This document shows, piece after piece, positions 16,222 to 28,081 of a stretch of DNA of 42,364 nucleotides. The stretch is taken from NCBI GenBank assembly GCA_002069965.1, contig MWCI01000025.1:1-42364 (forward strand), in the 5' to 3' direction. The first letter of the stretch is position 1, and each line of letters opens with the position of its first letter. This stretch comes from Spirochaetes bacterium ADurb.Bin218. Lineage in GTDB: Bacteria; Spirochaetota; UBA4802; UBA5550. The notes below the pieces were generated by a model that was not told the DNA's origin, did no database searches, and saw nothing but the letters and a program-made list of their open reading frames with translations. The position numbers were made by a program, and so were the translations under genes.

Positions 16222-17603
16222 AACTTCCCCTTAAAATGCTTAAACTTCCCCCTTTCACGAAAAAACAAAAGGTTATTTATAACAATAAGAATAAGGAAAA
16301 TCAAAAAGATTACAAAAAAATATCTCCTGCTTTGAGTTCTTTTCAACTCTGGAGCAAAATAATCCAGATTTAATTCTTCTTTGCTATAGATCTCAAGATA
16401 TAAATAATACTTTCCATCAACGGAAAGAACAAAAAATCTATCTTCCTGTTGAATAAACAAAGAGACAATATCTTTTAAAGTTAAAATTTTATCAGAAATA
16501 GAAGCTGAAAAAGAAATGGACTCCACAGGATCCTGCAACAGTTCAATCTCATCAAAAAAATTTCTCAAATTACTTTTCCTCGGATCCTTTTCTGTGTTAT
16601 CTGAAACCTTGCGTTCTTCCAGCAAAAAAACCTTAAAGCGAATATTATTTGGAAAAATATCTTTTTCACTAAAGCCCTTGCTCACTATTTTAAATTCATA
16701 CAGGGATCCGCTATATTTTAATTCAAAGGGACCATAGAGAATTTGTGATATATAATAGCCATCTACATTATCATTAATATGCTTATTTAAAGTAATAATT
16801 TCTCTTGAAACCTCAAGAGACTTAACATACTCATCGCAATAAAAACTATAAAGCAAAACAAAAAAGGATACAAGCATAGACAGGAAATAAACAACTACTT
16901 TTGATTTATAGCCTTCTATTCTATTTCTAAATCCGCTAAAAACTTCCTGTAGATCCTTTAGCTCAAAGGCTGTGACAATTTCTTCAATGTCCAGTGGGAT
17001 AGCCTCTATAACAGTTATCTCTGCTTTGTTTTTTAGAATTATATATTGTTGCTTATTCTCCTTGAGTTCATAAAAAGCAACCTCTTCTCCAATTTCCTCC
17101 TTGCAATCACTGCAACCTTCAAAGAAAATAGTACGTAAATTCGATAAAGAAAATTTATCATATCTCCTGCCTGCTAAAGTTAAAATACCATTGTCAATCT
17201 CAACTGCAATATCTACAACCTTGGATCCTAAAAAAAACTTATTATCATATTCAAAGATATAGCCTACATCAGCATTAACATTCTTTAAAAGCCATTTTGT
17301 TATAGCTTTCCCTGAATCAGAATAATAGAGAACTTTACCAGAAATTTGCAATTCATTACCATGAAGCCTACCTTTAAGACCAGTGGCCAAAATCTGAGAT
17401 GAAAATTTAGATGCGAAATCATCAGCAAAAACTCTGTAAAACTCAACTGTATTGCTATCATATTCTTTGTGACAATGAACGCAAAGTCCAAATAGCTGCA
17501 GAGGTTCCCGTCCCTTAACAAAAGGCAAAACTCTGCTGCTTTTGACCAGATCTCCGCCGCATGATGGACACTTCTGCATAGATGAATTTTTTAGATTTCC
17601 CAT
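16215..17603 (-). CDS. Membrane protein with N-terminal zinc ribbon, unrecognised
   Basis: A 462-residue protein that starts with a C4 zinc-ribbon-like pair (CPSCGG near 12, CVHCHKEYD near 37). A mostly beta-type cytoplasmic domain follows to about residue 235, with another Cys cluster CSDCKEE near 163. TM1 (VVVYFLSMLVSFFVLLYSF) lies near 245, then a ~160-residue extracytoplasmic domain, TM2 (YFFVIFLIFLILIVINNLLFF) near 430, and a short basic tail. It resembles no enzyme family I know. The topology would place the ribbon in the cytoplasm and the middle domain outside. The ribosome binding site is weak. The gene is coupled to the 55-residue ORF downstream, so the two probably act together at the membrane. 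Confidence 0.75.
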   Translation of the reverse strand: MGNLKNSSMQKCPSCGGDLVKSSRVLPFVKGREPLQLFGLCVHCHKEYDSNTVEFYRVFADDFASKFSSQILATGLKGRLHGNELQISGKVLYYSDSGKAITKWLLKNVNADVGYIFEYDNKFFLGSKVVDIAVEIDNGILTLAGRRYDKFSLSNLRTIFFEGCSDCKEEIGEEVAFYELKENKQQYIILKNKAEITVIEAIPLDIEEIVTAFELKDLQEVFSGFRNRIEGYKSKVVVYFLSMLVSFFVLLYSFYCDEYVKSLEVSREIITLNKHINDNVDGYYISQILYGPFELKYSGSLYEFKIVSKGFSEKDIFPNNIRFKVFLLEERKVSDNTEKDPRKSNLRNFFDEIELLQDPVESISFSASISDKILTLKDIVSLFIQQEDRFFVLSVDGKYYLYLEIYSKEELNLDYFAPELKRTQSRRYFFVIFLIFLILIVINNLLFFRERGKFKHFKGKLC

Positions 17604-17678
17604 AAGGGCACAATAATATATTTAGATTTGCAATGAAAGAATTTTTTATATTTGCGATAAATATTTATAATTATTGAA

Positions 17679-20501
17679 TCATTTTTTATTTTTCTTAAGC
17701 ATTCGTGCCAAAAACTGTCCTGTGTAAGATGATTTTTTATCCCCTATTTCTTCAGGAGTACCTTCTGCAACAATCTGGCCTCCATTTTCTCCACCCTCAG
17801 GACCAAGATCAATTACCCAATCTGCAGTTTTAATTACATCAAGATTATGTTCTATAACGATAACAGTATTCCCCTTTTCTACAAGAGAATTTAACACTTC
17901 TATAAGCTTTTTAACATCATCGAAATGAAGCCCTGTTGTTGGCTCATCCAGTATATAAAGAGTTTTTCCTGTTGCCCTGCGGGACAACTCTGTAGCTAAC
18001 TTTATTCTCTGAGCTTCCCCACCAGAAAGAGTAGTGGCAGGCTGACCTAATTTAATATATCCAAGTCCAACTTTATGTAAAGTCTCAAGCTTTGACTTAA
18101 CAGAAGGGATATTTTCAAAAAATTTGAGAGATTCCTCCACAGTCATATCAAGTATCTCAAAAATATTTTTTCCCTTATACCTCACTTCAAGTGTTTCGTG
18201 ATTATATCTTTTTCCTTTGCATACATCACATGTGATATAGACATCGGGCAAAAAATGCATCTCAATTTTTTTTACACCATCTCCCTCACAGGCTTCGCAT
18301 CGTCCTCCCTTAACATTAAAGGAAAAACGACCGGCCTTATATCCCTTCACCTTTGACTCAGGCAGATTTGCAAAGAGTTCTCTGATTGGGGTAAAGACTC
18401 CTGTATATGTTGCAGGATTTGACCTTGGAGTTCTACCTATTGGTGATTGGTCAATATCTATAACCTTATCAATCTGTTCTATGCCCGTTATCTCATCAAA
18501 AGCTCCTGGGTATTCCTTTGATGACATAACAAGAGAAGATAGTGCTCTGTAGAGAATTTCTATAACAAGAGTTGATTTTCCGGATCCAGAAACTCCTGTA
18601 ACAGCAGTAAATACGCCAAGGGGAAAATTTACCGTGATATTTTTCAGGTTGTTTTCCCTTGCTCCTTTTAAGGTCAAAAATCCCTTTGGCGATCTCCTTG
18701 TTGATGGGATCTCTATCTTCTTTATTCCTGTTAAATAATTCCCTGTTAGAGATTTTTGCGAATTTTTAATATCCTCCGGGGTTCCAATTGCGACTATATG
18801 GCCTCCGTGCAAACCCGCACCGGGTCCAAGATCTACAACATAATCTGCAGATAAAATTGTATCTTCATCGTGCTCCACAACTATAACTGTATTCCCAATG
18901 TCTCTTAATCTCTTAAGAGTATCAATCAATTTTTCATTGTCTCTCTGATGCAGTCCTATGCTTGGCTCATCAAGAACATATAAAACTCCCGTAAGATTTG
19001 ATCCTATTTGAGTGGCAAGCCTTATTCTCTGTGATTCCCCTCCAGAAAGAGTTCCTGCAGCTCTATCAAGAGTTAAATACTCAATGCCAACATCATTTAA
19101 AAATCTCAAACGGGATCTTATCTCTTTTAAAATCTGCTCTGCAATTTTTTCATCTGTTTTTGAAAGAGTCAATTTTGAAAAAAATAAAAAGGCATCTTTA
19201 ATGGACAGAGCTGTAAGCTCAGATATAGTCTTGCCAGAGACTTTAACAGCCCTGCTTTCAGGCCTCAGCCTCATACCATTACATGCAGGGCATATTTTGT
19301 TTGTCATATACTTTTCCATCCAGAGGCGCATTTCCTCTGACTGGGTTTCCCTATATCTTCTCTCAAGATTTGGGAGCACCCCTTCAAATTTTTTTGCAAA
19401 TTTAAATTGAGAGTCATAGCGTTTTATATCATAATTTATCTTTGCACCATCAGTCCCATATAAAATTATATCTTTTATATGAACAGGTAAATCCTTCCAC
19501 GGAGTATGCGGATCGAAGCCAAAACTCTTACCCAGGGCTACAACAGTCTCAAGATACCAGTAACTTGTGCTTTTGCCCCACACCTCCAGGGCTCCTTCCA
19601 TTAAGGATTTATTCTCATCAGCAACAACCTTCTCAGGATCAAACTGCATAATAAAGCCAAGACCATCACATTCAGGACATGCGCCAAAGGGAGTATTAAA
19701 AGAAAACATTCGAGGAGAGAGTTCAGGTATAGAAATACCACAATCTGGACATGAGAGATTTGTCGAAAATAGGCGCTCCTCTTCATTTATAATAGCAACC
19801 ACAATCCCTTCACTTAAATCAATAGCTGTTTCAACAGAATCTGCAAGTCGAGGACGAATACCATCCTTTATGACAATTCGATCAACTACAATCTCAACAG
19901 TGTGCTTTTTATTCTTATCCAGTTTAATCTCATCATCAACAGAAAAAAACTGACCATCGATGCGAAGTCTCACAAATCCCTTTTTTTTGGCAAAGTCAAT
20001 CCTGTCAACATGTTCACCCTTCTTACCTCTAACAAGGGGAGCCAGTATCTGTAGCTTTGTTCCTTTTGAATTTGCCATCAAAAAATCTACGATTTGATCA
20101 ACAGATTGTGATTTAATCTCTTTGCCACAGATATAACAATAGGGAACACCAATGCGTGCATAAAGAAGTCTGTAGTAATCGTAAATCTCTGTTACTGTAC
20201 CTACTGTTGAACGAGGATTTCTGTGAGTTGTTTTCTGTTCAATTGATATAGCAGGGGATAAGCCTTCAATGAGATCAACATCTGGCTTTTCCATTAAACC
20301 TAAAAACTGCCTTGCATAAGCAGAGAGAGATTCAACGTATCGTCTTTGCCCTTCTGCATAAATAGTATCAAAGGCAAGAGAGGATTTCCCTGAACCAGAG
20401 ACTCCTGTTATAACGACAAGGCTATCTTTGGGTATTTCAAGGGAAATATTCTTAAGATTATGCTCTCTTGCTCCTTTGATAATGAGTTTTCTTTCTTTCA
20501 T
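17679..20501 (-). CDS. uvrA: Excinuclease ABC subunit A
   Basis: UvrA is the damage-sensing ABC ATPase of nucleotide excision repair. The 940 residues contain two ATPase modules: the first Walker A is [20 protein letters not shown] and its signature [16 protein letters not shown] with [14 protein letters not shown]; the second Walker A is [14 protein letters not shown] and its signature [15 protein letters not shown] with [13 protein letters not shown]. Zinc fingers are CPDC...CPEC (near 255-280) and CEAC...CDVC (near 730-760). The frame is open to an upstream ATG at 20537, but the conserved start is [18 protein letters not shown] at 20501, which overlaps the preceding stop as ATGA. Coupling to the acidic zinc-ribbon gene upstream is therefore certain. 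uvrB is not in the window. Confidence 0.97.
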   Translation of the reverse strand: MKERKLIIKGAREHNLKNISLEIPKDSLVVITGVSGSGKSSLAFDTIYAEGQRRYVESLSAYARQFLGLMEKPDVDLIEGLSPAISIEQKTTHRNPRSTVGTVTEIYDYYRLLYARIGVPYCYICGKEIKSQSVDQIVDFLMANSKGTKLQILAPLVRGKKGEHVDRIDFAKKKGFVRLRIDGQFFSVDDEIKLDKNKKHTVEIVVDRIVIKDGIRPRLADSVETAIDLSEGIVVAIINEEERLFSTNLSCPDCGISIPELSPRMFSFNTPFGACPECDGLGFIMQFDPEKVVADENKSLMEGALEVWGKSTSYWYLETVVALGKSFGFDPHTPWKDLPVHIKDIILYGTDGAKINYDIKRYDSQFKFAKKFEGVLPNLERRYRETQSEEMRLWMEKYMTNKICPACNGMRLRPESRAVKVSGKTISELTALSIKDAFLFFSKLTLSKTDEKIAEQILKEIRSRLRFLNDVGIEYLTLDRAAGTLSGGESQRIRLATQIGSNLTGVLYVLDEPSIGLHQRDNEKLIDTLKRLRDIGNTVIVVEHDEDTILSADYVVDLGPGAGLHGGHIVAIGTPEDIKNSQKSLTGNYLTGIKKIEIPSTRRSPKGFLTLKGARENNLKNITVNFPLGVFTAVTGVSGSGKSTLVIEILYRALSSLVMSSKEYPGAFDEITGIEQIDKVIDIDQSPIGRTPRSNPATYTGVFTPIRELFANLPESKVKGYKAGRFSFNVKGGRCEACEGDGVKKIEMHFLPDVYITCDVCKGKRYNHETLEVRYKGKNIFEILDMTVEESLKFFENIPSVKSKLETLHKVGLGYIKLGQPATTLSGGEAQRIKLATELSRRATGKTLYILDEPTTGLHFDDVKKLIEVLNSLVEKGNTVIVIEHNLDVIKTADWVIDLGPEGGENGGQIVAEGTPEEIGDKKSSYTGQFLARMLKKNKK

Positions 20502-20806
20502 ATAATGGTGATGTTTGCTGACCCGCACATAGGACAAATTACATCTTCATCAACCTCATCTTCCAGTGCACCTTTTTTTCTAACAATGACATCTTCCCAT
20601 CTGTAATCACAGTCCTCGCAGGCATAGCTTATATGAACCTTTCTCTCTCTTCTTTCAGTTCTTTCTTCCTCTTCATCGTCGAATTCATCTTCGTCATCTA
20701 TAAAGTCCTCAAGGTCACTGAGTTCTTCTTCATTATAATTTTCTTCATAGTATTCATCTTCATAAACTTCGTCATCAAAATCTCTTTCGATATAATCATC
20801 TCCCAT
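20498..20806 (-). CDS. Acidic protein with C-terminal zinc ribbon, coupled to uvrA
   Basis: A 102-residue protein in two halves. Residues 1-52 are extremely acidic (runs of D and E with Tyr), followed by a basic turn ERTERRERK. Residues 55-102 form a zinc ribbon, with CEDCDYRW and [12 protein letters not shown] as the two knuckles. Its stop TGA overlaps the uvrA ATG, and a Shine-Dalgarno site AAGGTG precedes its own start. I do not recognise it as a named family. The acidic tail recalls DNA-mimic or nucleic-acid-competing segments, but that is only analogy. Because the two genes are coupled, a role near UvrA or in the regulation of its synthesis is worth considering. Confidence 0.72.
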   Translation of the reverse strand: MGDDYIERDFDDEVYEDEYYEENYNEEELSDLEDFIDDEDEFDDEEEERTERRERKVHISYACEDCDYRWEDVIVRKKGALEDEVDEDVICPMCGSANITII

Positions 20807-21301
20807 ATTTACACCTTTCCTTATCTTAATACTTTTTCTTGCTAATGATTATTATTTACGAATCTTTTAGTAACTTTTCAAAAATATGGTTACTTTTTTA
20901 TATAAATTTCAATCAAAAAAATAACCTAAAGTCAAGCTGATAAGTTACCTTGAATAACAAAAAAAAGAGGGCTGTATTTGTCAAAATATTTTATTGATCT
21001 AAAAAAAATTTTTTTGCAAATCAATAATTAGCAAAACTTTTATACTATTATAAGATCTGTTTATTTTTTAATTGAATTTCAATATTAACTCTTTAATCTA
21101 TATAAGGAATAAAATGTTCTAATAGTATTTATCACACTAAAATATATTTTTATAAATTATTAGTGCACAGGCTTACCTTTTTCTAAACCAATTGCAAAAA
21201 TTTAGAAAGGTCTTTATAAAAAATTTAACTGTTGGCATAACTATGATAAAAAAATATTGGAAAGAAAGTTGACTTTATATTAACTATAATTTGCCTTATA
21301 G
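20807..21301. other. 495-nt AT-rich intergenic region
   Basis: No ORF with a Shine-Dalgarno site is visible here on either strand. The only clear structure is an imperfect inverted repeat at 21174-21211, ACCTTTTTCTAAA against TTTAGAAAGGT with a ~13-nt loop, which has a two-base bulge. The left part must hold the promoter of the acidic-protein/uvrA operon, but I could not single out a convincing -35/-10 pair. Confidence 0.4.
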
Positions 21302-22315
21302 TTAATTACTTATCTGTGGCACAGGATCTATTTGAATAAAATTAATCTCCCTGAGTTTTTTCGATGAGATTATTATATCCCACATTCCCCATTTTCCTGG
21401 GGTATCAGAAAGCTCCTCAAATAAAAGGTAAAACTTTCCATGGATAGTAACTTCATAGGGCAATGGTATAATGCAGTAGTCTTGGCTCAAGATGGACTCA
21501 TTGAGCTCTGCCAGGGTATGGACTTTTTCATAAATATTTTTTATACTGATTCGCAGTTTGCTAGTGATAATGTTTTTTCTTCCCTTAAATCTTACAAAAT
21601 CTATGTATAGATAGTAAATCAGATCCCTTTGATATCCCTCTACAAGGAAACTCTTTTTGTAATTTAACATATAAAAAGCATAGTTATCAACTACAGGGGG
21701 AGAGTCCTTAAATACCTGCAGCGAATTAAACTTTGCCCAATTAAAAAGATCTCTGTAGCTTAGAAATTTTAATCCCTCTAAGAGATTTGATGGATTGATT
21801 ATTATTGTATCTACATAAGCTGAATATTTCTCAGTGTCTACCTTTTTATCTTGCTTTTTCTCTTCCTGAACAATACTTTCCTGAAAAAGCCTTTCTGGGA
21901 GCTTGATGCTTTCTATGGATTTTGATGTAATATCCCTGGTTGTTTTTTCTTTATCCTTTGAAGACACAGGTGCTATACTTTTTTTTGCAGCAGGAGTTTT
22001 TTTGGCAATTGCCTTTTCTTTTTTCTTTGAAACAGTTCTTTTTGTGGATTTATTGTTTTTGCTCTTTTTGACTATCTTATTAGATTTAAGAGATTTATCC
22101 TCAACAGAAGGATTTTTACTTTCAGAAGAGAGCTTTTCCTTTGACTTAAGCTTAATCTCTTCAAGATCTTTTTTTATTTGATTAAGATCAATTGAAGATG
22201 GAGCGTCTTCTTCCACAACTGACCCACTGAGGATATCAATAGATTCCGCACAATAACCAAATGTGCTCAAATAAAATAGAGCTGCCACAGCAAAAGATAA
22301 AATATATATTCTCAT
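21302..22315 (-). CDS. Exported lysine-rich protein, unrecognised
   Basis: A 337-residue protein with an N-terminal signal sequence (RIYILSFAVAALFYLSTFGY, then CAES). The Cys at 23 could make it a lipoprotein by a relaxed lipobox, but a type I cleavage after CA is equally possible. Residues ~45-150 are low-complexity and very rich in Lys, Ser and Glu, with alternating SKNKSTKRTVSKKKEK-type runs, probably disordered. Residues ~160-337 look folded (many aromatic residues, DLFNWAKFNSLQVF, YYLYIDFVRFKG) and end with a strand-rich segment around LPYEVTIHGKFYLLFEE. I do not recognise the fold. It follows the 184-residue gene after 26 nt with AGGGG close to its ATG, so the two form an operon. Confidence 0.7.
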   Translation of the reverse strand: MRIYILSFAVAALFYLSTFGYCAESIDILSGSVVEEDAPSSIDLNQIKKDLEEIKLKSKEKLSSESKNPSVEDKSLKSNKIVKKSKNNKSTKRTVSKKKEKAIAKKTPAAKKSIAPVSSKDKEKTTRDITSKSIESIKLPERLFQESIVQEEKKQDKKVDTEKYSAYVDTIIINPSNLLEGLKFLSYRDLFNWAKFNSLQVFKDSPPVVDNYAFYMLNYKKSFLVEGYQRDLIYYLYIDFVRFKGRKNIITSKLRISIKNIYEKVHTLAELNESILSQDYCIIPLPYEVTIHGKFYLLFEELSDTPGKWGMWDIIISSKKLREINFIQIDPVPQISN

Positions 22316-22341
22316 CCCCTAAAACTCAGCAAAGAGGTCAG

Positions 22342-22896
22342 TTACTTTATAAGCCTCATTACCTTATCTGCATCTAAATTGGAAATAGCTCCAGAGCTCA
22401 AGGAAGCATCTTTAAATATATCATTTACATTTTTGACAAGAGATTCAAGTTTTTTGCCACTTGCAAGATTAGAGGCAGCAATGTTATCTGTTTCCACCTG
22501 GATCCGTGTAAGGGAGTTTACATCTTCATTTATCAGTTTTTGAATTTCTTCTCTCTTTGACATAAGAAGTGATGGAGTTATGTCCTTGCCAAAAAAATCC
22601 TGCAATATTTTTTGCCCATTATAAGTAGTTTTCTGTAAAATTTCTGCCATAGCCTCTGGAGAGGTATTTTTTGACAAATTGTCAATTCCTTCTCGTATTA
22701 TTTGATTCTTTGTAAGTGAGGTCTGAATTTCTTTAATTTCTCGCTCTATGCTTTCAATTCTTGAATTAAGAGCCTTTCCCAGAGATAGTGAATCTGTCTT
22801 TATATCTGCTTTGCTCTTATCACTGTTTTCATTGAGCTTGCGCTGATTGTTAATCTTCTGGGCAGAACCGAGGATTCCTTCTGCAGTAATTTTCAT
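22342..22896 (-). CDS. Helical soluble protein of 184 aa, unrecognised
   Basis: The product has no signal sequence, no cysteine and almost no aromatic residues. It is rich in Lys, Ser, Ile, Asn and Glu, with heptad-like spacing around residues 45-70 (SRIESIEREIKEIQTSL) and again near 110-160, so it is probably all-helical with coiled-coil stretches. The start is well supported by AAGGAAGGTG upstream and a strong promoter 50 bp away. The composition recalls secretion- or flagellum-related helical proteins, but I see no diagnostic motif and make no assignment. It is the first gene of a two-gene operon with the exported lysine-rich protein. Confidence 0.7.
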   Translation of the reverse strand: MKITAEGILGSAQKINNQRKLNENSDKSKADIKTDSLSLGKALNSRIESIEREIKEIQTSLTKNQIIREGIDNLSKNTSPEAMAEILQKTTYNGQKILQDFFGKDITPSLLMSKREEIQKLINEDVNSLTRIQVETDNIAASNLASGKKLESLVKNVNDIFKDASLSSGAISNLDADKVMRLIK

Positions 22897-22945
22897 TTTA
22901 CACCTTCCTTTGTGTTTATTTTTATGTATCTACACTCCTATATAT

Positions 22946-22975
22946 ATTATAATATAGATATAGCTTTTTTGTCAA
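22946..22975 (-). promoter_or_regulatory. Strong sigma-70 promoter of the 184-aa gene
   Basis: On the minus strand a perfect TTGACA (22970-22975) and a perfect TATAAT (22946-22951) are spaced by 18 bp, ending 50 bp before the start codon at 22896. It is the best consensus promoter in the window, so this unrecognised operon is probably well expressed. Confidence 0.75.
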
Positions 22976-23144
22976 TAAAATTTATCAGATCCTCTTCAAA
23001 GAATGCTAAATATTTGTTGACCCAAACTCTAAATCTTTTTTACACTACTGGTGATACACAATTCTATGCTAATAGCAATAAAAAATATTTGAATCAAGAA
23101 TAAGAACCAATAAAAATAAAACATAAATTTTAAGGTACCGGACA

Positions 23145-25133
<1,989 letters not shown>

Positions 25134-25167
25134 ATTCAAATTTATAAATTATTTAAAATAGTCAGAA

Positions 25168-26097
25168 CTACCTTAGAGGTAGATCTATAATCACTGCTGT
25201 CATATCATCTTTTTGGAATTCATGCCCCCCTATAAACTCATAGACAGACTCAAATATATTATTGATCACAAGCTGAGGAGGAAGATCGCACATCTCCAGA
25301 AGCTTTTGCTCAAGTCTTGGTTCTCCATACTGAGTATTAACACTTTTACTGAAAGCCTCTGTTATCCCATCAGTATAAAACATTATCATATCCCCCTGAT
25401 AAATATCTAAAGAGCATTCAGGGGTTCTGTAATATAAATCTTCATCGATAAGGTTTTTTATATCACTGCCAAGTAGATAGCCCTTTTCTGGGGACCAGAT
25501 CTCGCTTTTATTGTTTAGATTGATTATTTGAGGAAATTCACTTTCTCTTCTAATAATTATAGGGAAAAGCATACTTCTGTTATAAAAACGAAATTTCAGG
25601 CACCTGTCCCCCTCTTCAATAAAAACAAAATTAACAGAAGCAAAATCAGAAGAGCCTGATAGATCCATTATATCTGTAAATTTACAAGCAATAGCATAAA
25701 CTATCTCGCCATAATTAATTTGACCTGTAATTTTAAATTTTTCTTCAGCCTCTTTTACAGAGAGAGTAACAGCAGATTTTAGTCTTATTAAAGTTGTATA
25801 TGCTGGCAAGCCATGGCCGCTTATATCAGAAAAGACAAATAAAAATTTACCTCCAGGCAACTTCAAGAGATCAAAATAATCACCAGATAAAATAGAACCG
25901 TAAGCCCTCTGGAAACCAAGCCCCACCATTAGATATTTATTGGTAAAGCTATTGAAGAGTTCCCTTATAAGCCTCTTATCCTTTTCCCTTACCTGATTTA
26001 CCTCCTGTATGAGTATCTCATATTTATTTATGAGTTCAAGATACCCTTCAGGCATTTCAAGCGAACCATGATGCAAATCATTCCCCCACCTATTCAA
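25168..26097 (-). CDS. SpoIIE/RsbU-type PP2C serine phosphatase
   Basis: A 309-residue predicted Ser/Thr phosphatase of the PPM/SpoIIE class, which usually acts on anti-anti-sigma proteins in partner-switching. Residues 20-60 form a short coiled coil ([18 protein letters not shown]). The catalytic domain follows with [43 protein letters not shown] and [13 protein letters not shown], which include the conserved metal-binding Asp residues. It has no sensor domain and no membrane segment, so input probably comes from a partner. The start is a TTG overlapping the 3' end of pgi by 8 nt, with GGAG seven bases before it; an internal ATG would cut into the coiled coil. No anti-sigma gene is in the window. 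Confidence 0.85.
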   Translation of the reverse strand: MNRWGNDLHHGSLEMPEGYLELINKYEILIQEVNQVREKDKRLIRELFNSFTNKYLMVGLGFQRAYGSILSGDYFDLLKLPGGKFLFVFSDISGHGLPAYTTLIRLKSAVTLSVKEAEEKFKITGQINYGEIVYAIACKFTDIMDLSGSSDFASVNFVFIEEGDRCLKFRFYNRSMLFPIIIRRESEFPQIINLNNKSEIWSPEKGYLLGSDIKNLIDEDLYYRTPECSLDIYQGDMIMFYTDGITEAFSKSVNTQYGEPRLEQKLLEMCDLPPQLVINNIFESVYEFIGGHEFQKDDMTAVIIDLPLR

Positions 26098-27718
26098 ATC
26101 TGATTCTCCTATATCTCTTAATCAGATTGGCAGTTGATGAATCATGTTCCCCCATGGGCTCTCCCAATATTTCCTTGTAAATCCTTCCTGCAAGAACCTT
26201 GCCCAGTTCAACTCCCCATTGATCAAAGGAATAGATATTCCAGATAACTCCCTGGGTAAAGATCTTATGCTCATACATTGCAATGAGTTTTCCAAGAGAA
26301 TAAGGTGTAAGTTTATCAAAGAGAATTGTATTAACAGGTCTATTGCCAGGAAAGGTCTTATATGGCACAAGACGTTCCTCCACACCCTCTGAACGCACCT
26401 CTTTCTCTGTTTTGCCAAAGGCAAAGGCTTCAGCCTGAGCAAACATATTGGATATCAAAACATCATGATGTTCATAATCATTATTTAAGGGCTTAATAAA
26501 TCCGATAAGATCTGCTGGTATAATTTGAGTTCCCTGATGCATCAATTGATAAAATGCATGCTGGCCATTTGTTCCTGGTTCTCCCCAGATAACAGGCCCT
26601 GTTGCATAATCAACTACCAGTCCATCCTTTGTTATTGACTTGCCATTGGATTCCATATCCCCTTGCTGTAAATATGCAGGGAATCTATGGAGATACTGCT
26701 CATAGGGAAGCACAGCGTGAGTATGGAAGTTAAAAAAATTATTATACCAGATACCGAGAAGAGCCATGATAACAGGAATATTTTCATGAAAAGGCCTTTC
26801 TCTAAAATGCTTATCCATAGCATGAAATCCCTCAAGCATCTGAATAAAATTTTCATATCCAATAGAAATCATTATGGAAAGGCCAATTGCAGATGTGAGA
26901 GAATACCTTCCACCAACCCAATCCCAGAATTCAAACATATTTGAAGGACTTATACCAAAACGCTCCACCTCAGACTTGTTTGTAGAGAGGGCAAGAAAAT
27001 GCCTTGATACCGCCTGATCGCTTCCAGCATGCTGAACAATCCATTTCCGAGCAGTGCGAGCATTAAGCATTGTCTCTTGAGTTGTGAAGGTTTTTGAAGC
27101 TATGATAAAAAGAGTTTCTTCAGGATTTAAGTCTCTTATGGTTTCAATGAGATGAGTGCCGTCAACATTGGAAACAAAGTAAACATTAAGATCTCTCTTT
27201 GAATAATATTTTAAAGCCTCACATACCATATAGGGACCAAGATCTGATCCTCCTATCCCTATGTTAATTATATTTTTAACTGGTTTTCCAGAAAATCCAG
27301 GCCATTGCATATTTCTTATCTTTTCAGAAACCAGTTTCATCCTCTGCAAAACAGCTTCAATATCAGTCATGACATTTTTGCCATCAACATAAATTGGCAC
27401 GGAGCTCCTATTTCTTAAAGCTATATGAAGAACTGCTCTATTTTCTGTCTCGTTTATCTTCTCCCCAGTAAACATTCTTTCTGTCTCTTCCTTGAGATTG
27501 CATGCCCTTGCAAGATTAACTAACAATTCCATGGTCTCAGATGTTACTCTATTTTTTGAATAGTCAAAAAACAGACCTCCATCTTCAATGGAAAAGCGAT
27601 CCCCTCGCTGAGCATCATCATTGAATAGATCTCTCAAATGAATTCCTTTTATCTTATTATAATGATCAAATAAAGCCTTCCATTCATCCATATCTGTAAG
27701 ATATTTTTTCCCTGCCAT
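26090..27718 (-). CDS. pgi: Glucose-6-phosphate isomerase
   Basis: This enzyme interconverts glucose-6-phosphate and fructose-6-phosphate in glycolysis. The 542 residues match the long (E. coli-like) PGI class: [15 protein letters not shown] near 155, [15 protein letters not shown] near 205, [18 protein letters not shown] near 265, the GDMESNGKS motif near 350 and [19 protein letters not shown] near 380. The upstream ATG at 27730 has no Shine-Dalgarno site, whereas the ATG at 27718 is preceded by GAGG at six bases. The substrate-binding and catalytic segments are all present. Together with glmS nearby it controls the fate of fructose-6-phosphate. Confidence 0.96.
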   Translation of the reverse strand: MAGKKYLTDMDEWKALFDHYNKIKGIHLRDLFNDDAQRGDRFSIEDGGLFFDYSKNRVTSETMELLVNLARACNLKEETERMFTGEKINETENRAVLHIALRNRSSVPIYVDGKNVMTDIEAVLQRMKLVSEKIRNMQWPGFSGKPVKNIINIGIGGSDLGPYMVCEALKYYSKRDLNVYFVSNVDGTHLIETIRDLNPEETLFIIASKTFTTQETMLNARTARKWIVQHAGSDQAVSRHFLALSTNKSEVERFGISPSNMFEFWDWVGGRYSLTSAIGLSIMISIGYENFIQMLEGFHAMDKHFRERPFHENIPVIMALLGIWYNNFFNFHTHAVLPYEQYLHRFPAYLQQGDMESNGKSITKDGLVVDYATGPVIWGEPGTNGQHAFYQLMHQGTQIIPADLIGFIKPLNNDYEHHDVLISNMFAQAEAFAFGKTEKEVRSEGVEERLVPYKTFPGNRPVNTILFDKLTPYSLGKLIAMYEHKIFTQGVIWNIYSFDQWGVELGKVLAGRIYKEILGEPMGEHDSSTANLIKRYRRIRFE

Positions 27719-27833
27719 ATTATACCTCATAGAAATATCTACACAAAAGCTTACTCTATTAATATATTTATTTCAAGCATTAAAAAATTTTTAAAAGGAA
27801 AATAAATCAAAGAATGTTGATCTTATTTCAGTA

Positions 27834-27939
27834 ATTATTCCTAAATATAATTTTCAGTGTAAAATCAAGAAAACATTACCCCAGCCGCCAAAGGTGGCAA
27901 GAGGAATAGAGTATTTTTATTTTAAAAAAAGTTAAGGAA
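27834..27939 (+). repeat. Dispersed ~100-bp structured repeat, copy B
   Basis: This is the second copy of the element at 3397-3498. Conserved blocks are collinear: ATTATTCCTAA, ATATAATTTT, AGTGTAAAATCAAGAAAA, CCCCAGCC and AGAGTATTTTTATTTTAAAA, ending GTTAAGGAA. The middle differs in sequence but folds again, with GCCGCC-AAA-GGTGGC as the inner stem and ATT.CC/GGAAT below it. No plus-strand gene follows: the next coding sequence is the 3' end of the acyl-CoA ligase on the other strand. The rest of the 363-nt gap between pgi and the ligase holds a hairpin at 28045-28073 and nothing else that I can see. Confidence 0.65.
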
Positions 27940-28044
27940 TAAATACTGATCTAATTTTTATATTTTAATGTGACTGAAAAATATCAAAAATGTTTCTTTT
28001 TGGAGGATATTTTTATTTCAAAAAAATAAGAATCATAGGGGATT

Positions 28045-28073
28045 TTCCGGCAGAAATTTAAACTCTGCCGGAA
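28045..28073 (-). terminator. Hairpin at the end of the acyl-CoA ligase gene
   Basis: A 10-bp perfect stem TTCCGGCAGA/TCTGCCGGAA with a ~9-nt AT-rich loop lies nine bases after the ligase stop. The following bases on the minus strand are AATCCCC, without a proper U-run, so it may be a transcript-end stabiliser, not a strict intrinsic terminator. Confidence 0.5.
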
Positions 28074-28081
28074 TATTATAA

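Noticed and set aside
21174-21211. Inverted repeat in the uvrA-side intergenic region as terminator
   Set aside because: The stem has a two-base bulge and a long loop, and lacks a clear U-run; it is mentioned with the region but not called as a terminator.
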